Below are positions 1 to 12,312 of a stretch of 64,000 nt of DNA, piece by piece. This DNA comes from Saccopteryx bilineata (taxonomy: Eukaryota; Chordata; Mammalia; Chiroptera; Emballonuridae): contig NC_089493.1 in assembly GCF_036850765.1 (NCBI RefSeq), positions 192,094,706-192,158,705 on the forward strand, read 5' to 3'. Position 1 is the stretch's first letter. Each line of letters opens with the position of its first letter. The notes under the pieces were generated by a model that made no database searches, was not told the DNA's origin, and saw only the letters and a program-made list of their open reading frames with translations. Position numbers and translations under genes: made by a program.

Positions 1-171
1 CTCCAAAGTATCAGCCAACCAAGGGCTGGAGAGTTGGGCAGAGTACAGAGACTGCAGATAAGACGAGACCATATTATCTTAAAATATCTTCTGCTATGGT
101 TACTCACACATAGATGTCTCTGAAGTCAAAGATGAACTTCTATTTCACTTTTTAGAGACATATATTTCTTC

Positions 172-280
172 TTTTTTTTTTTTTAATTAAATGAGAGGCA
201 GGGAGGTGGGGAGGCAGAGAGACTCCCGCATGTACCCCAACCGGGATCCACCCGGCATGCCCCCTACGGGGCGATGCTCT
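172..280 (-). mobile_element. 3' fragment of a tRNA-derived bat SINE (long GGTTGGCTCAGTGG family)
   Basis: A T-tract at 172-184 is followed by a stretch matching the distal half of the intact SINE at 57932-58298: the blocks around 'cccgcatg', 'aaccgggatcca', 'cggcatgcccc' and 'gcgatgctct' occur in the same order. The tRNA-like head is missing, so this is a truncated copy in reverse orientation. No target-site duplication was found. Confidence 0.7.
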
Positions 281-1047
281 GAAGGGAAGTAGATTTCCAA
301 AACAATCTGAGCCTGGCCTAGGAGAACTTTGGGCTGTAAACCGTCAACGTGATACTTGGCAGTCCAACCTGCTCCAGGAAGACATGGTCTGCTAAAGCTG
401 TGCTGCTCCCCAAAGGACACCCACCCGGGATCGGTCTCAGGTGCAGCTACGGTGACAGGCAGCATCCACTCACAGCTCGGCCTGACTGGCGGGCTGGGCA
501 TCACCACTCAGACATCCTGAACTTCAAGACGGAGTCGACTCTGGAGTCGGGACTCTGGAGTCACTATCAACTCTGGAGTTGGGTCTCTGCTGTCGACCAT
601 ATGAACAGAAAGAAAGGCACGTGCAGAGATCGGGTAGCTAAAACGACGAAGCACGGCACATGTTTCTAACTGGCCACCCCACAGCCATGCCCGGCTCTTT
701 CTTGTTTTCTCTTCTAGCAAAGCTAAAAACAATTCACCTTGCCAGGCCCCTCTGCCGCTAAGAGCAATGATCTGACCCAATCCTATCTGATACAATGTAA
801 GGGGAATCGTTGGGTTGGGCTTCCAGGAAGGCTTTTTAAGAGACAGTCCCAGCTGACATAAGTAAGACAATTAAACTTTCTCTTTGAGCAACATCAAAAA
901 TATTCCAAACCGAGCTGAAGTCTCCTCTGACAATCCCTCAGCTCAAGCCCTGTACCCTCCCCCCCTCTCGTTATCAGTTCAATGTACACCCTTCCAGCCC
1001 ATTCCCACACACCATGCACTTTAATATATTTGTATATTTACAAGATA
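281..1047. other. Intergenic sequence, no gene recognised
   Basis: Several short open frames overlap on both strands, but none has a recognisable domain, splice context or codon pattern. A local repeat of 'ctggagtcgggactctggagt' type lies at 538-580. Nothing else stands out. Confidence 0.6.
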
Positions 1048-1371
1048 CCATATTTTTCGCTCCCTAAGACGCATCTAGGCTTTTAAGGAGGAAAATAAGA
1101 AAAAAAAATATTCGGAACCAAATGGTGTGTTAAAATATTTAATAAAATACACCACAATAATATTTCAACAATGTAAACTCAACAGCAGTATGAACAACCA
1201 TGAGCACTGTTATTAACAAATGAGAAGAGACTTTACCGTTCAAATACTCTTCTAGTTGTCCGGGAACCCGCAGCAGCTGAAAAAAATGAACCTTTGCTCC
1301 CTAAGATATACGGGCATTTCCCTCTCCACTTTTGGGAGAAAAAGGTGCATCTTATGGAACGAAAAATACGG
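1048..1371. mobile_element. Non-autonomous DNA transposon (MITE-like) with terminal inverted repeats
   Basis: The left end at 1048-1075 (begins 'ccatatttttcgctccctaa') and the reverse complement of the right end at 1344-1371 (begins 'ccgtatttttcgttccataa') match at about 23 of 28 positions. Both ends are flanked by the dinucleotide TA (1046-1047 and 1372-1373), as expected for a TA-targeting superfamily such as Tc1/mariner. The roughly 320-bp interior is AT-rich and encodes no transposase. An internal 'ctccctaagatata' near 1299 resembles the terminal motif and may be a rearranged end. The family name is not certain. Confidence 0.75.
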
Positions 1372-1439
1372 TAGGTATTTAGATATATGTGACATATTAC
1401 ATTGTATTAGCGGTACAAGTGGCCTCAGATGGAGAGTAT

Positions 1440-1910
1440 CATTCTGCAACCTGTTTTTGTCCATCCAACAATACGTTGTAGAGAGATTTTTCGTGCCCTA
1501 CTTACACATCTACCTCCTTCTCTTCACCTGCTTCCTGGTTTTCCATCGTGTGGAAGCTTCACAATTTCTTTAGCCATTTTTTAAACTGATGACCACTTAG
1601 AATGTTTCCCATTTCATTGTTTACTACTTGCGCCTGGAAACAACGCTGGAATGCACTTTCCTGTCCATGGCCCTTCCTGCACATGTGCAAGTATCTCTCC
1701 AGGGTAGACACTCAAAAGTGTAATAGCTGGGTCAGAGGCTGTGCACATTTCTTATTTTTATGTCCTTTTAAAATTTTAATAGATCCTGCCAAATTTCCCT
1801 CCAAAGTGGCAGTACAAATTTATAGTCTCTCGGCCGTGCATGAGAATTCCCCACACTCTCACCGACTTATTTATTTTTTTTCCCCCAATCTGATGTGTAA
1901 GACGTGGCTT
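1440..1910 (-). mobile_element. Old L1 (L1M-type) 3' fragment, antisense
   Basis: The stretch reads like the reverse complement of an ancient L1 3' region. Recognisable blocks include 'gaatgtttcccatttcattgtttac', 'gtgcaagtatctctccagggtagac', 'gtgtaatagctgggtcagagg' and 'cctgccaaatttccctccaaa', in the expected order. It is diverged and has no intact reading frame. Confidence 0.7.
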
Positions 1911-2354
1911 CTGGTTGTGCTGCCTCGCAGTTTTCTGGTGAGTGGCGAGTCTGGCTGCATTTTCCTGACTCCAGTCTCAGCAGGGACTGCTTTTGGCCCC
2001 GGCAGCTCAGCGGGTTCGGGTCAAGGAGCTGCATCATGTCAGAGAGTCTCTGGAGAGAGAACCACCCGAGTTGGGCCCAATGTCTTTGCTGCAGTGACTC
2101 AGAGCAAATAATGAACCTTCCTGGTTCAAAAAGCAGTGTGGCAATTCAGTGAGACAATGCACAGAAGGGACGTAGCCCGGTGCCTGGCACATCACGGCAC
2201 CCAGTAAAAGCCAGCTGTCGTCACCAGCGTCATCATTGGGGTTATGGCCGCCATCTCCACTTTTCTGATGTGGGGTAGACTGCTTGGCCATGGCTTCCGG
2301 GATCTCCGCCTTTGGTATTCACACCCTTGGGTAACCTCCACTCCTTGACAGCAA

Positions 2355-2825
2355 GCTAGACCCCATGACTCACTTGATGAACAGAGTACAGCAAAAATGT
2401 TAAAATGTCACATCCAAGCTTGGGTTTTAAAGGACTGGGGCTTCCATCTTGCTGACCTGCTCCTGCTGTCTCCACCATCTGTCTGTGCACCTTGGTGGAG
2501 CACAGCCGTGCTGGGCAGGCCCACGTGGCAGGGCACGGAGGGCGCCCTCGGGCCACAAGCTGGGGAGGAACAGAGCCAGCAGCCCACGGGGAACTGAAAC
2601 CTGCCAACAACCACACGGGCGATCCTGAAAGCAGATCCCAGCCCACCCTTCTGAGGACGACAGCCCTGGGTGACACCATGAATGCGCTCTGTGAGAGGCC
2701 CTGAGCCAGAGGACCCCCAAAGCTGTGCCGGGTTCCTGACCTAGAGACACCGGGAGGTAATAAAGGCTGTTATCTAAAGACGCTAAGTTTTGGAGTCATT
2801 TGGAACACAGAAACAGCTAATACAC
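2355..2825 (+). mobile_element. MaLR-type LTR (MLT1-like) remnant
   Basis: The right part (2745-2822) carries the typical MaLR 3' block 'aataaaggctgttatc...acgctaagttttggagt...ttggaacacagaaacagctaatacac'. The upstream 400 bp are consistent with a diverged LTR body including the polyadenylation motif. No coding capacity is left, so the overlapping open frames here are treated as chance. Confidence 0.6.
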
Positions 2826-5404
2826 GACTAAGTTTGAAGAGACAGGCTCCAATGAACACCTTTCTTGATCAGGAACAGGAAACTCAGAATCTCCCCTAAA
2901 AACATGGCAATGCGGTGTATCTGACCGAAAAGAAATGTGTTGAGTTCCCTAAGATAGGAAGGCGCCGTGAGTTGTCTCAAAGGAGAAAGGTCGTGTTCTC
3001 TTTGGTGTTTTCTATGGCATTTGCACAGCCATTGGCTTGGTTTGCCACCCCGTGTTCACAAAGATGGCGGGCGGTGCCAAGGCGGGAGGAGCAAGGGCGT
3101 GGCAGTCAGAGGGACTGGGCTTTCACGGTCAACTCTGCTACCTGCTAGCCAGGCCACCGCGGGCATGGCACTTCTCTCTGAGCCCCCACTTCCTCAGCCG
3201 GCAAAAGAAACTGGAAGAAGACTTTGCATGGACCCACTGTGGGGCTGTAGAGCTATGTGACGGGTCCCAGCGCCTCCTACACAGTGGGCCCGGAACGATG
3301 ACTCTCTTCTTCCAAGACCCTCTGCCCCTTCACGAGCACGGGAAACACGACACAACACAGCACTGTAAAGGTGCAGGAGGGCCACCTGCCCTGCAGAGCT
3401 TGCACGGAAAGAAGAGAGGCCCAGGGAGGGTGGCGCTGGAAGAGAATGTTGCCACGATGGCTGCAAACGTCTGCCTTCTCTGCAGCCTTGGAAAGGAAAA
3501 GAAGAGAATTTGGAGTGTAATCTGCAAGGGTGACAGTTGATTTTTCTTTTCACTTCTCAGATAATCATTTCAATCACCTCCTGAGTAATTAAGGGCTGAG
3601 AAGTAAAGGTCTGCTGGCTTCGCCAGGGCCTTATCTCGGGCACTTTTCCTTCTTTTTTTCCAAGAGAAATACTCTCCTGAAAACCACAAACCTGCACCTG
3701 TCTCCCTTGATTTAAGGTCCCCGAAAATGGTGTTTTTTCAATTAGTAGATGCTTTTCTTTCTAAACCTGGTATCAGGCCAGAGCTTTAGAGCTAAAATAA
3801 TCATTTTCTCTCACTGTGCTCCCCCAACCAAAAAAAAAAAAATAGGAAAGAGAAGGAAGCACCCACTCTTTCTTACCGTTTGTTAAGTTTTTCACTGTGA
3901 AAATTCAAGCTTTTCCTTCAGTGGAAGCCCGAACCCTTTGAAATCAAAGCAAGAGACAGCCTGAGGTGGAGTCTGGCGGCGGCCCAGGCAGCGAGTCTGA
4001 GGATGGCTCGGGGAAACCGGGCAGCCATGGCTTGGGTTTCAGCCTTGGCCAGAGCCCGCTGTCTGCCCCCCGCGCCTCCGCGAGGGTCGAGCCCTGTCTA
4101 GACAGTCGGCCTCGTGGGCTGTTTCCACCGCAGCTCAGCTCCTTCCTTCACCTGCCCCGACTGACGAGGACACATAGGTAAGGACGTCAGGACGTCAGGC
4201 CCCTTTCAAAACAGACCCTTGAGCTCCTTGCGTCCGGGCTGACCCGGCAGGGGAAGGGCAGCGAGGAGGCATCTTTTGTGTTATGAAAAGTGGGCCCAGA
4301 AAATGAATGACCGTGTGAGTCATCCCACCCATCCAGGCGCTCTCTGGGTCAGAACAGCTTGGAAAACAAGTCAGGCAGGTGATTTTTTAAGAAGAGGATG
4401 TTTTGAGGAACTGCAGTTGATATTTGGCTCTTTTGGCGATTCCACATCCAACAAGGCCATCAACCCAATCGCCCCAGCAGGTGTGCCCTCCTAGCAACCT
4501 CAGGCCAAGCACAGCTCCCTGGGTAACAAATGAGAACACAGGATGCCCCCTTACACTTAAAAGTCAGGTAAACAACCTCTTTTTTTTTACAGAAAGATAT
4601 GTGCATTTTTTTTAAATTTGAGATTCAAATGTACCTGGGTACCCTGTGTGTCACTGAGCAGCCCCACCAGGGAGAGTGTGACTCGCCAGTGGGGAGTGTG
4701 ACTCGGTGGCATGTGTGAGAGGAGCCATCCTTGGCACGGGCTCCTCGGGGCCTCCCTCTCCTTCTTCCTGCCCGGGGCTCATCCTTCCCCTCCTTGATTC
4801 TCAGAGCTATCTGAGATGCAGCCAGGAAACTCCCTCCCTGATCAGGCATGTTTAAGTGTAGTTTTCCCAAATGTATACCCTTTCTCGGTTGAAAAAAAAA
4901 AAGGAAGCAGCTGTGCACGACCATCCCTGCTCTGGATCCGTCAGCCCTGCTCTGGATCCGTCAGAAGGGTGGTGAGCGCCCAGGGCGGGGCCAGAACCCC
5001 TCTCCCCTCACCCCTCACGCTGAGGGCTGTGCTTGGAGACCACGCTGCAGAAATGCTCTGACTGGCCCAGCTGCCGTCTTCTCCGCTGTCTGTGGGTTCA
5101 CAAGGAAAGAGGCCGTTTATGGGGTGGGTTACAGTGCAGCCGGGCGCTGCCATCCCAACACGGGCACATTTTATCCGCCTCAGAAGGCCAGTGCTGGCAG
5201 GGGCAGGGCAGGTTCAGCACGCCATCCCCCACCAGTAAAGAGCCCCTCGGGTCCCCTTGTGGCTGAGAACAGGTCCATCAGGCCACTTGCTAAAGAATTC
5301 GGTGGGGCGCAGAGCAGCAGAGTGCAGCACCCGCCCAAACCGAGGGGCCCCTGTCCTCGCGGCACATGCCGGCGGCGCGCCCTGTTTGAAAACAAGGGGC
5401 TTGT
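2826..5404. other. Intergenic sequence, no gene recognised
   Basis: This is mostly unique-looking sequence of mixed GC content. It contains a perfect 20-bp direct duplication at 4925-4964 ('ccctgctctggatccgtcag' twice) and a short 'aggacgtc' duplication at 4182-4198. No exon with a supported frame and splice signals was found. Confidence 0.5.
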
Positions 5405-5600
5405 GGGGTAGGGGGCTGGGTACAAATTCAAGTTCGGACCCTGGCTTCACCACTCCCTGGCAGCATGATCCCAGCCACGGTCCCTCTCTGGACCTCGGCT
5501 TTCTTGTCTATAAAATGCGGGTAATAAGTGCACCTAGCATTGGGGTGTGGGAAGGATGCAACGAGATGCTAGCAGTCAGTGCCTGGGACACCCTGAGCCT
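5405..5600 (+). mobile_element. MIR SINE fragment
   Basis: The MIR core pattern is visible: 'ccctggcttcaccactccctgg', then 'cctcggctttcttgtctataaaatg', then 'gtaataagtgcacc' and 'cagtgcctggga'. Confidence 0.7.
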
Positions 5601-5859
5601 CCCCAGGGCCCTCCGTGCAGAATCAGGACTTTCACCCATCCCAGAAGGCCGTCCGTTAGTGCAGCAGCTGAGGTGGCCAATCTTCCACCCGGGCCCACAG
5701 GCCCACAGACAAAACCTTGGGATGCCACAAAGAACCCTCAGCCAATGCCCGACAACCATGAATCATAATAACAATAATGACTGCTCCCATTTACGTAGTG
5801 TCCTTAGGTCCCAGGAACTGCAGCGGGGATTAAAATAAAATAAAATGACAAAATCCCTT

Positions 5860-6050
5860 GGCCTCATGAGGTTTGCAAGCTTCATCTCAGTCAATCCTCA
5901 GTTTCACCCTATGTGTTAAGCACAATGGCTGTGCCCATTGTACAGATAAGGAAATTGAGCCTCAGAGAGGGAAAGCGACTTGGCAAGGTCACACAGCTTG
6001 GCAAGTAAGTAAGCTCAGATTTAAACCCAGGCTCTAGAGTCCATCTCTTC
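5860..6050 (-). mobile_element. MIR SINE fragment, reverse orientation
   Basis: The reverse MIR pattern is present: 'cccattgtacagataaggaa', 'attgagcctcagagaggg', 'aaggtcacacagcttggcaag' and 'aaacccaggctctagagtcc'. Confidence 0.75.
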
Positions 6051-7216
6051 CTTACTACTTGACTTCCCTGAAGTTCCACGAGAAGGCTGGGAGACTTAAG
6101 TTCACCTAGCGCCATTTTGCCAATGGTGTGGATAAAAGAAGCGGGGTCAGGGTCAGTCACTCACCGCAAGTCACCAGGTTGGTCAGGCACAGAGCCCGCT
6201 GGTGTGTCTCAACCCGGGAGGCTGTGGTGCCCTAATGTTACTGCCGGAAGGACCACCTCCCAGCATTCCTCCAGGTGGCCAAGGCCTGGTATGTAGTAGG
6301 CCCCTCAAAAAACCTATTTTGCTGAGAGAGACCCCGAGCTCAACTCAGCAGTGGTGAGAACGGCAGAGATCAAAGCCAAGGGGAAGGCCGGACATTCACT
6401 TCGAGACCACAGGAACTCGATGCCGAATGCCATCCTCATTCACCCATTTCTACTTTTCCCCCGCATCCGGGTGTTTGGTGCCTATGGGGATACCTCAGCT
6501 GTGCGTCATCTCGCTCTGCCCACCCCCCACCCCACAGGGAGTCTCAGGAAGCCAAACCCAGTGGGGTGGTCGTTTGGTGACTCCTGCCCATCGACTCTGG
6601 AGTAAAGCCTCTCCTCCTTCGAGTTCTGACTGGCATCTCTCAACAGCGCCTGCCCACCAGTGAGGTGGCAGCTCAAGCCTCTTCAAAACGAGTTCACCCC
6701 TTCTTGAAAGTCTTTCTGGACCCAAAGAACCTCCTTATTCTTACCTGCCAGCACCCCAGCCTACTCAGCACATTGGGAACGTTGGTGGTAACAGAGCTTG
6801 CCCGGCTTTGGCGAGTCCTGCCCGTGTGGGAGGAGGCTGGCACCCGCCGGCTCCTTTCTGCCTGCACGTGCTGCCTACCCCTAGCCATTAGAATTGGACA
6901 GACAAGCGACATCCTTGTGAGGAGCTGTAATTCAACCACAGGCAGGCTGGTTTTTAGTTTACTAACTGGTTCCCCTGTGTATTACTCAGGAATTTTAGGT
7001 GTAATAAGTAACAGAAAAGAAACTCCACTAGTTGAAGGAAAAAAATGGGGGAATGTGGCTTAAGGTATTTTATTGGCCCATAAAACTCAAGAGAACTGAA
7101 GAGCCCAGGGCAGCACTAGCTTCAACTTCAGGCTCAGCTGGATCCAGGAGCTCTAGTAATGTCAGGACTCGGTGTCTTACTCTACGTCTGTATGTTTTTC
7201 CTGTGTTGGCTTGTTT
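6051..7216. other. Intergenic sequence, no gene recognised
   Basis: No recognisable gene, RNA gene or young repeat is present. The open frame at 6665-7063 has no familiar motif and no splice or promoter context. Confidence 0.5.
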
Positions 7217-7582
7217 GGGGCTGAATTGTGTGTGTCCCCCCAAAAAAATCATAGGCTGAAGTCTTAATCCCCAGAACCTCAAAATGTGCCTGTATTTTGT
7301 GATGGAGTCTTTAAAGAGGTCATTAAGGTACAAGGAGGTCACATGGGTGGGCCCTAATCTAATGTGACTGGTGTCCTTATAAGAGGAGATTAGGCAGACA
7401 CAGAGGGGTGACCATATGAAGAAACCGCAAGAAGACAGCCACCTGTAAGCCAAGAAGACATCAACCCGGTTGACCTTGATCTCAGACTTCCAGCCTCCAG
7501 AACTGTGAAGAAATAAATTCCTATTGTTTAAGACACCCAGCCTGTGAGGCTGTGTTATGGCTGCCTTGGCAAACGAGTGCAG
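7217..7582 (+). mobile_element. MaLR-type LTR (MST/MLT1-like), forward
   Basis: It begins 'gggctgaattgtgtgtgtcc' and continues through the family hallmarks 'agtctttaaagaggtcattaa', 'gtgggccctaatctaatgtg' and 'tggtgtccttataagaggag'. It ends with 'ttccagcctccagaactgtg', an aataaa motif and 'ttgtttaagacacccagcctg'. A second copy of the same family lies in reverse at 10597-11008. Confidence 0.85.
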
Positions 7583-8219
7583 CCTCATTGTTAGGCCGAT
7601 TCTCCTCACACAGTGACGGTGTGGCCCCTGCCGTTCCAGGCATACATCCAGCTCAGCAGCCTCCGCAGAAAGTCTCTTTTCCTTCACAAGTCCAACAACA
7701 ATCCTAGACTGAGTCTCACTGGCCTGACGTGGTCATGTGTACACACCTAAGCCAATCCCTGTGGCCAGGGGAGTAGAAACAGATGATTGGTCAGACCTGA
7801 GTCATATGCGCCCACCCCCACGTCTAGCTGGAGTCCCCCAAACTACACAGCCTGAGAGCGAGGACCGGTGTTGGTGCCCTGGGGAAGATCAGGGTGAGCA
7901 GGTGAAACAGCAGGTATCCTTTCTGCCTAGCTCTGACCAACCCACCACAACCCATTCTCCACTCAGCTGCCCAAGAGCTCTCTTCATTTAAAATCAAACC
8001 ATATGACCCCCTCCTGCAATAAAATGTCCTTATCCAGCCCTGCCTGCCTCTCCCTTCATTTTGCCTGCAGCTCCTGGCACATGGCAGGCACCCTCAGCTT
8101 TGGGGCCTTCTGGGACCTCTGCCTCCACCTCAGAACTGTCCCTGCTTCCTCCTCAAGACCCTCTGTCTGGGGAGCCTTCCCTTCGGAGGCAGACCCACTT
8201 CCTTTCCAAAGCTGAGCTG

Positions 8220-8425
8220 GAGTCTGGTGTGAGGTGAGACAGAGCGCCTACATGCTCATCTGTCTGCTGTGTGACCTCAGGTAAATCGCTTACATTTCTG
8301 CGCCTCCAATTTCCCAAGACCTAGCCCCTAGGACTGTGGACAAACATAAAGGGCTTTAAGAAGGAAAGCACTTGGAACAGTGTCTGACACATGGCGAATG
8401 CTTAAGAAGCATTAACTATTATTGC
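8220..8425 (+). mobile_element. MIR SINE fragment
   Basis: Blocks 'gctgtgtgacctcaggtaaatcgc', 'aaagcacttggaacagtgtctgacacatgg' and 'gcattaactattattg' follow the MIR consensus order. Confidence 0.75.
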
Positions 8426-10596
8426 CTTTTCGTTTGAACACACCCCTACGGGGAACCCCTATGGAGTCTGGGCTCCCCACGGAAGGAGGGAGTGCCCAGT
8501 CATCCCAGTGGGTCCCTGGGATTCCTTGGGTGTGCTGTCCCCAGCACAGGGGAGGTATTCAGAATTTTAAAACCCTGAATGCAGAAATGAGGGAGGAGGC
8601 AGGTAAGCAAGGGAGGGAATGCACAGAGGGAGAGCCTGGAACAGCGGACGGAACACCCTCCCTCCTGCGCAAACAGCCACCTGTCCAGAGGCTGCACTCA
8701 CCTCTGAGCCCACCCCACCCCTTCACCTCGAAGCCATTCTTCCTCCTACCCCTCCTCCAACTGCATTCAGCCCAAGTGCAAGTGCAAACCACCAGGAAGA
8801 CCCTAAGAACACTCATCGGATAAGCCACCCGATTACTAATCGAGTCCACTCGTCCCCCATTAACCACGATTTTCCCTGCAAAAAGTCAGCACGCCTCCTC
8901 CCCATCGCCTGACAGCGAAGCCATTAAACCCAGGAAGGGTGTGGCTCCGCAGCAGCCCAGAAACAACTTGAAAGTGGAAAAACACGGTGGATTCGGTGAT
9001 TCAGTGGTCGTGAAGATAGCCAAAATGTTTGGTTTCAGCTTTGGTGAACCCATTCCTCTCCTCCAGTTTTGCCTCCTCTAAGATGAGAGGGGCGGAGCCT
9101 CCAGAAGACACCTGAACAGGTTTGCTGCCTTTGTGTTCCCCCAGGTGAGTCTGGCAAACCCTTGAGTTTCTCCCTGATTGACTCCCTTTCCATCAGGCTG
9201 GGCCTGGGGGTGCCCAGAGGTGCTGACACAGGCAGGTGAGCCTGAACAGCGCCCCCTGGAGGGCGCTGGGGCGGCGCTTGAGAAACCTGGGAGCACGGCC
9301 CCCAGCACTTGGGTGACACATTTGGCTCTGGGTTCTGGCAGCTAAGTCAGAAAGAGAAACACATTGGGTTGCATAGTTTTCATTTTCCGACAACAGAAAG
9401 CATGTTCAAACCTCGGCAGAGACAACATTTTTACTGGAAGCAGCCTCTAGAAAGAATGTATTGGGGCAGTGTGGGGGTCAAGGACACTGGGTGACAGGGC
9501 AGGCGAGCCCAGCAATGTGTGTGTCCCCACATTGGTTCCTTCACTCTCAGAACAAACACCTGCTGAGCCCACAGGCCGGGTGGGGCCAGGCCGCCGAGAG
9601 GGCAGGACACACTCTCCGCCCACTCCTCAGGTCATCACCTCCGCCCACCTGTCAGAAGCAGCAGGACAGCACTGTTACTCCAGGGCTCACTCCAGAGCAG
9701 TGGGGCCCGGAGCAGCCATGCACCTAGCTGCACCCCGCCCTCAACATCCAGCCCCCTACCACTTTGTCCTTGCCAACAGAATCCCCATCTTGGAATGGTG
9801 TGCCCAGCCCCAGGGGGACGCCCCATTGATCTAAGAAAGCCAGGGTGCCCTGCCCTCCTTTATTTCATTAAATACTCACTTTTCCGTCCTGTAACTAAGG
9901 CTGACCACGTGTTCAGCAGACATCTCTCTGATTACCAGTTCCGGTCAAAGAGCTGTCTGCTTAAGTTCTTTCCTCCCAGTAAATGGAAAGCCCCTCCCTA
10001 CTTTCTCCCTTGAACATCACAAGGACGTGATGCTCTGGGCTCTGGCAGCCATCACAAGACTATGACGTGACAAGGTTGGATTCTTAAAGGGAATACGTGG
10101 AGGGCAGCAGAATAAGGAGAGTCCCTGGTGTTAACTTTGACTCTCTGCATCACCTGGGGACCCACTGCCTACCTGCAGATATCTCGCATAAGATGTCTTG
10201 ATTGCATCCAGTCCTGCAAGTAATAGTCTATTACTTACAGCCAAATACATCTTAATTACATACGACAGATAGGAACACAACATAAGAAAGTTCAGGCCTG
10301 CAGAGACCACAAGGGGTTGTGACAGAAAGCACACTTCAGAGTAAAATGATTCTGGCTGTCACTCTGGGTTCTAACACTCGTTGGCTAAGCATTCCTTTCC
10401 TTGTGGGATCGTTGTAGACACTGCAGGGGGACTGAGGTGACAATGCTGCGCACACGTCCTGTCCGGTGGCCACTTACCTGTCTCGTTCACGACACTCTCC
10501 CTGGCCCCCAGAGGTGCGCCTAGCACGGAACGGGCACCCAAGACTGTTTTGTCGAACAGAGGACTAAAGTCCTTATCTTCCCTCCTGTAAAGTGAG
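8426..10596. other. Intergenic sequence, no gene recognised
   Basis: This is moderately GC-rich sequence with several overlapping open frames in many phases, which is the pattern of non-coding GC-rich DNA. No domain, splice pair or recent repeat could be supported. Confidence 0.5.
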
Positions 10597-11008
10597 GTTT
10601 CAGTGGCATACTGGTTTGCTAGGGCTGCCATAATAAACAACCACAGACTGGGCGGCTCTAGAAACAAATGTCTTTTCTCACAGTTCTGGAGGCTGGCTGT
10701 CCAAGGTCAAGGTGTCAGCAGGTCCGTTTCTTCTGCAGCCCTCTTCCTTGATGTGCACACGGCCACCTTCTTCTTCGGTCTTCCTGTGTTCTTCCCTCTG
10801 TGTGCCTGAACCTTGGTGTCTTTCTGGGTGTCCAAGTTTCCTTGGGCACCAGTCATGTTGGATTAGGGCCCACCCTAATGACCCCATTCTAATCTAACCA
10901 CCTCTTTAAAGACCCTGTCTCCAAATACAGCCCTATTCTCAGGTACTAGGAGTTAGGGCGGCAACATGAATTTGGGGAGAGGGGCCACAATCCATCCCAT
11001 AATGACTG
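10597..11008 (-). mobile_element. MaLR-type LTR (MST/MLT1-like), reverse
   Basis: Read on the minus strand it follows the same order as the copy at 7217-7582. On the plus strand this appears as 'tttgctagggctgccataat', 'ctcacagttctggaggctgg', 'gattagggcccaccctaatg', 'acctctttaaagaccctgtc' and 'ccacaatccatcccataatg'. It has no coding capacity. Confidence 0.85.
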
Positions 11009-11256
11009 GTTACTGCATTTACTCCTAGGGTTCACTCAGAGGTTTTCTCCATCCCCTGCATGACCACTGGCCATTTGGGCCTTTTTGGAATGTTTGATGA
11101 AGATTATTTTGATCAGTCGTATCACGTTCATTTGACAAACACCAGAACAGCCCTTTCTTGCTTTCTTACAACACCTCTGGGTCTAGGACCCCATGGCCTC
11201 CAAGGTGGGGTTCTCATTTCACATAGGAGGAAAAAAAGTTTAAAGAGATCAGCTGA

Positions 11257-11868
11257 TAGAACTACCTTATGACCCAGCAATCCCTCTACTGGGTATATAC
11301 CCCCAAACCTCAGAAACATTGATACGTAAAGACACATGTAGCCCTATGTTCACTGCAGCACTTTTCACAGTGGCCAAGACATGGAAACAACCAAAAAGCC
11401 CTTCAACAGAAGACTGGATAAAGAAGATGTGGCACATATACACTATGGAATACTACTCGGCCATAAGAAATGATGGCATCGGATCATTTACAACAAAATG
11501 GTGGGATCTTGATAACATTATACGGAGTGAAATAAGTAAATCAGAAAAAAACAAGAACTACATGATTCCATACATTGGTGGAACATAAAAACGAGACTAA
11601 GAGACATGGACAAGAGTGCGGTGGTTACCGGGGGTGGGGGGAGGGAGGAGGAGGGAGGGAAGGGGGGAGAGGGTTAGGGGGAGGGGGAGGGGCACAAAGA
11701 AAACTAGATAGAGGGTGACGGAGGACAATCTGACTCTGGGCGATGGGTATGCAACATAATTGAATGACAAGATAACCTGGACATGTTTTCTTTGAATATA
11801 TGTACCCTGATTTATTAATGTCACCCCATTAACATTAATAAAAATTTATTTAAATTAAAAAAAAAAAA
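11257..11868 (+). mobile_element. 5'-truncated L1 insertion (ORF2 end, 3'UTR, poly(A))
   Basis: The sequence enters in the 3' part of L1 ORF2 with the familiar 'atgacccagcaatccctcta' and 'actgggtatataccc' blocks and 'ggaatactactcggccataa'. It passes through a G-rich 3'UTR tract (11630-11692) and ends in an A-tail at 11857-11868. The insertion is bracketed by a near-perfect direct repeat: 'aaagagatcagctga' at 11242-11256 and 'aaagaggtcagctga' at 11866-11880, with one mismatch. This is the expected signature of target-primed reverse transcription. It is younger than the L1M pieces elsewhere, though not intact. Confidence 0.9.
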
Positions 11869-11880
11869 GAGGTCAGCTGA

Positions 11881-12312
11881 CTTGCCCAGTCATTTGCTAA
11901 TATATAGTTGAATCAACGGACAAGAGACTTCTGTCCATGAGCCCTGTCCTCTCCGCACTGCCCGGGGTGCGTGTGGGGACAGGGGGTGGATGACGGCAGG
12001 GACCCCAGGTCTCTTCTCCCAGGAAGCTCTTCCCTGGGACAGCCTCTCCCTTCTCCCGCCCTCCCTGTCGCCACTTCATGCTCCGATCACGTCCCTCCCG
12101 TTCCTCTGTTCGGAGGGACAGTGCCTCCGCAGGGAAGGCCTTTCCCGTGCATCCCCCACCCCCCGTCTCCACGATCCCCCAGAAATGCCTCTGCTCCCTG
12201 TCCTGGTCATCTCCATGCACAGGCCTGACCTGGACCAGTTAAAACTGTTCAGCTCCGAGGCCTCCCCTGGGGCCAGGAGCGTCTCCTGCTGCTCTGTGTC
12301 CTCCGCATCAGG
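11881..12312. other. Intergenic sequence, no gene recognised
   Basis: C-rich non-coding sequence. The overlapping open frames continue into the neighbouring minisatellite and are artefacts of composition. Confidence 0.5.

Noticed and set aside
7217..11008. Two MaLR LTRs in opposite orientation as the ends of one provirus
   Set aside because: They are inverted relative to each other and diverged, with no internal retroviral sequence between them. Independent solo LTRs are the simpler reading.
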